DNA from: Terriglobia bacterium
GTDB taxonomy: Bacteria; Acidobacteriota; Terriglobia; UBA7540
Length of the DNA: 5,126 nt
Assembly: GCA_030042795.1 (NCBI GenBank)
Contig: JASHYZ010000086.1
Coordinates: 1 to 5,126 of the forward strand
Direction: 5' to 3'
This document shows positions 4,760 through 5,126 of the stretch, piece by piece. The notes under the pieces were generated by a model. It ran no database searches, had not been told where the DNA came from, and saw nothing but the letters and a program-made list of their open reading frames with translations. Positions within the stretch are counted from its first letter, which is position 1, and each line of letters opens with the position of its first letter. The translations under genes were made by a program, and so were the position numbers.

Positions 4760-5126
4760 ATGACCAATTCTTACCAGTCGCACCGTAAATGGCAGCGCTC
4801 ACTCGTCTTAGGGCTCGCTGTCCTTGTCTTGGCAGGCGCCGCATGGGCTATCTCGCGTGCGGCAAGTCACCGGCCCCAAGTACCGACTGCCGAGGTCAAG
4901 CGCAGCGAGTTCGTGGACTACCTGGAGTTGCGCGGGCAGGTCAAGGCGATCCACTCGGTGGTGGTGACCGCTCCATCCGATGCTGAGGACTTGCAGATTC
5001 TGCACCTGGTTCATGATGGCGCACGGGTGAAAAAGGGCGACGTGCTGGTGGAGTTCGACGCCACGAAGCTGAAAGCCGCCTTGGCGCAGGACCGGTCCGT
5101 GCTGCGGGGCGCGGAGGCCGGGGCGG
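4760..5126 (+). CDS. Second HlyD-type periplasmic adaptor, N-terminal part (runs off the window)
   Basis: The frame from ATG 4760 stays open for 122 codons to the last base. After a short basic tail (MTNSYQSHRKWQR) comes a membrane anchor at about residues 14-31 (SLVLGLAVLVLAGAAWAI). Next is the beta-strand lead VPTAEVKRSEFVDYLELRGQ (41-60), then the first half of a lipoyl/biotinyl-like domain (about 58-100) ending in GARVKKGDVLVEFD, and the beginning of the alpha-helical hairpin (ATKLKAALAQDRSVLRGAEA). Order and spacing parallel the adaptor at 2763: TAVAEQRDFVSTLRLSG aligns with TAEVKRSEFVDYLELRG, and GDLLVEFD with GDVLVEFD. They are therefore likely paralogues from one efflux locus. The anchor could instead be a signal peptide (A-x-A near residue 30), but an uncleaved anchor is usual for this subgroup. 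Overlapping frames at 4789-4986 and 4808-5014 are shadows of this gene. Confidence 0.88.
   Translation, partial: MTNSYQSHRKWQRSLVLGLAVLVLAGAAWAISRAASHRPQVPTAEVKRSEFVDYLELRGQVKAIHSVVVTAPSDAEDLQILHLVHDGARVKKGDVLVEFDATKLKAALAQDRSVLRGAEAGA

Noticed and set aside
4603..4788. 61-codon ORF upstream of the second adaptor
   Set aside because: It lies wholly in element 2 and the palindrome, and runs into the real adaptor gene in a different frame.

Overview
This window most likely comes from an Acidobacteriota-type genome. The main pointer is the small exported protein at 226-738. It carries an LTND...I...GVSD.VLDAML helical motif that I know mainly from acidobacterial secreted hypothetical proteins. 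The dense GC-rich palindromic repeats and the pair of HlyD-type adaptor genes also fit. This is inference from motifs, since no marker gene or rRNA is present. All supported genes are on the + strand. The sequence is GC-rich except for the first ~60 bases, which are about 30% GC by direct count.

Layout: (1) 1-225 is a leader without a recognised gene. (2) 226-738 is a small exported protein of unknown function. (3) 879-2201 is a complete PLP-dependent class III aminotransferase of the glutamate-1-semialdehyde aminomutase (HemL)-like superfamily, with its start codon almost touching a perfect GC-rich palindrome. (4) 2329-2544 is a small ORF of unknown function whose 3' third is built from the same palindrome family. 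(5) 2763-4067 is a complete membrane-anchored HlyD/RND-type periplasmic adaptor. (6) 4068-4759 is a gene-free, repeat-dense gap. It holds a short direct-repeat tract, two transposase-less inverted-repeat elements (4114-4358 and 4562-4695) with related ends, and two more members of the palindrome family. (7) 4760 to the window end is the start of a second HlyD-type adaptor, cut off by the window edge.

How the genes work together: the two adaptors look like paralogues in tandem. In this family such pairs usually sit next to an ABC (MacB/FtsX-like) or RND exporter, which would lie beyond 5126, so the right half is probably the beginning of an efflux locus. The aminotransferase and the small exported protein show no visible link to that locus.

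I see no wholly new defence or metabolic system. The most unusual content is the repeat biology: a palindrome family that keeps base-pairing while the stem sequence changes, and a nested fold-back element placed between two adaptor genes.
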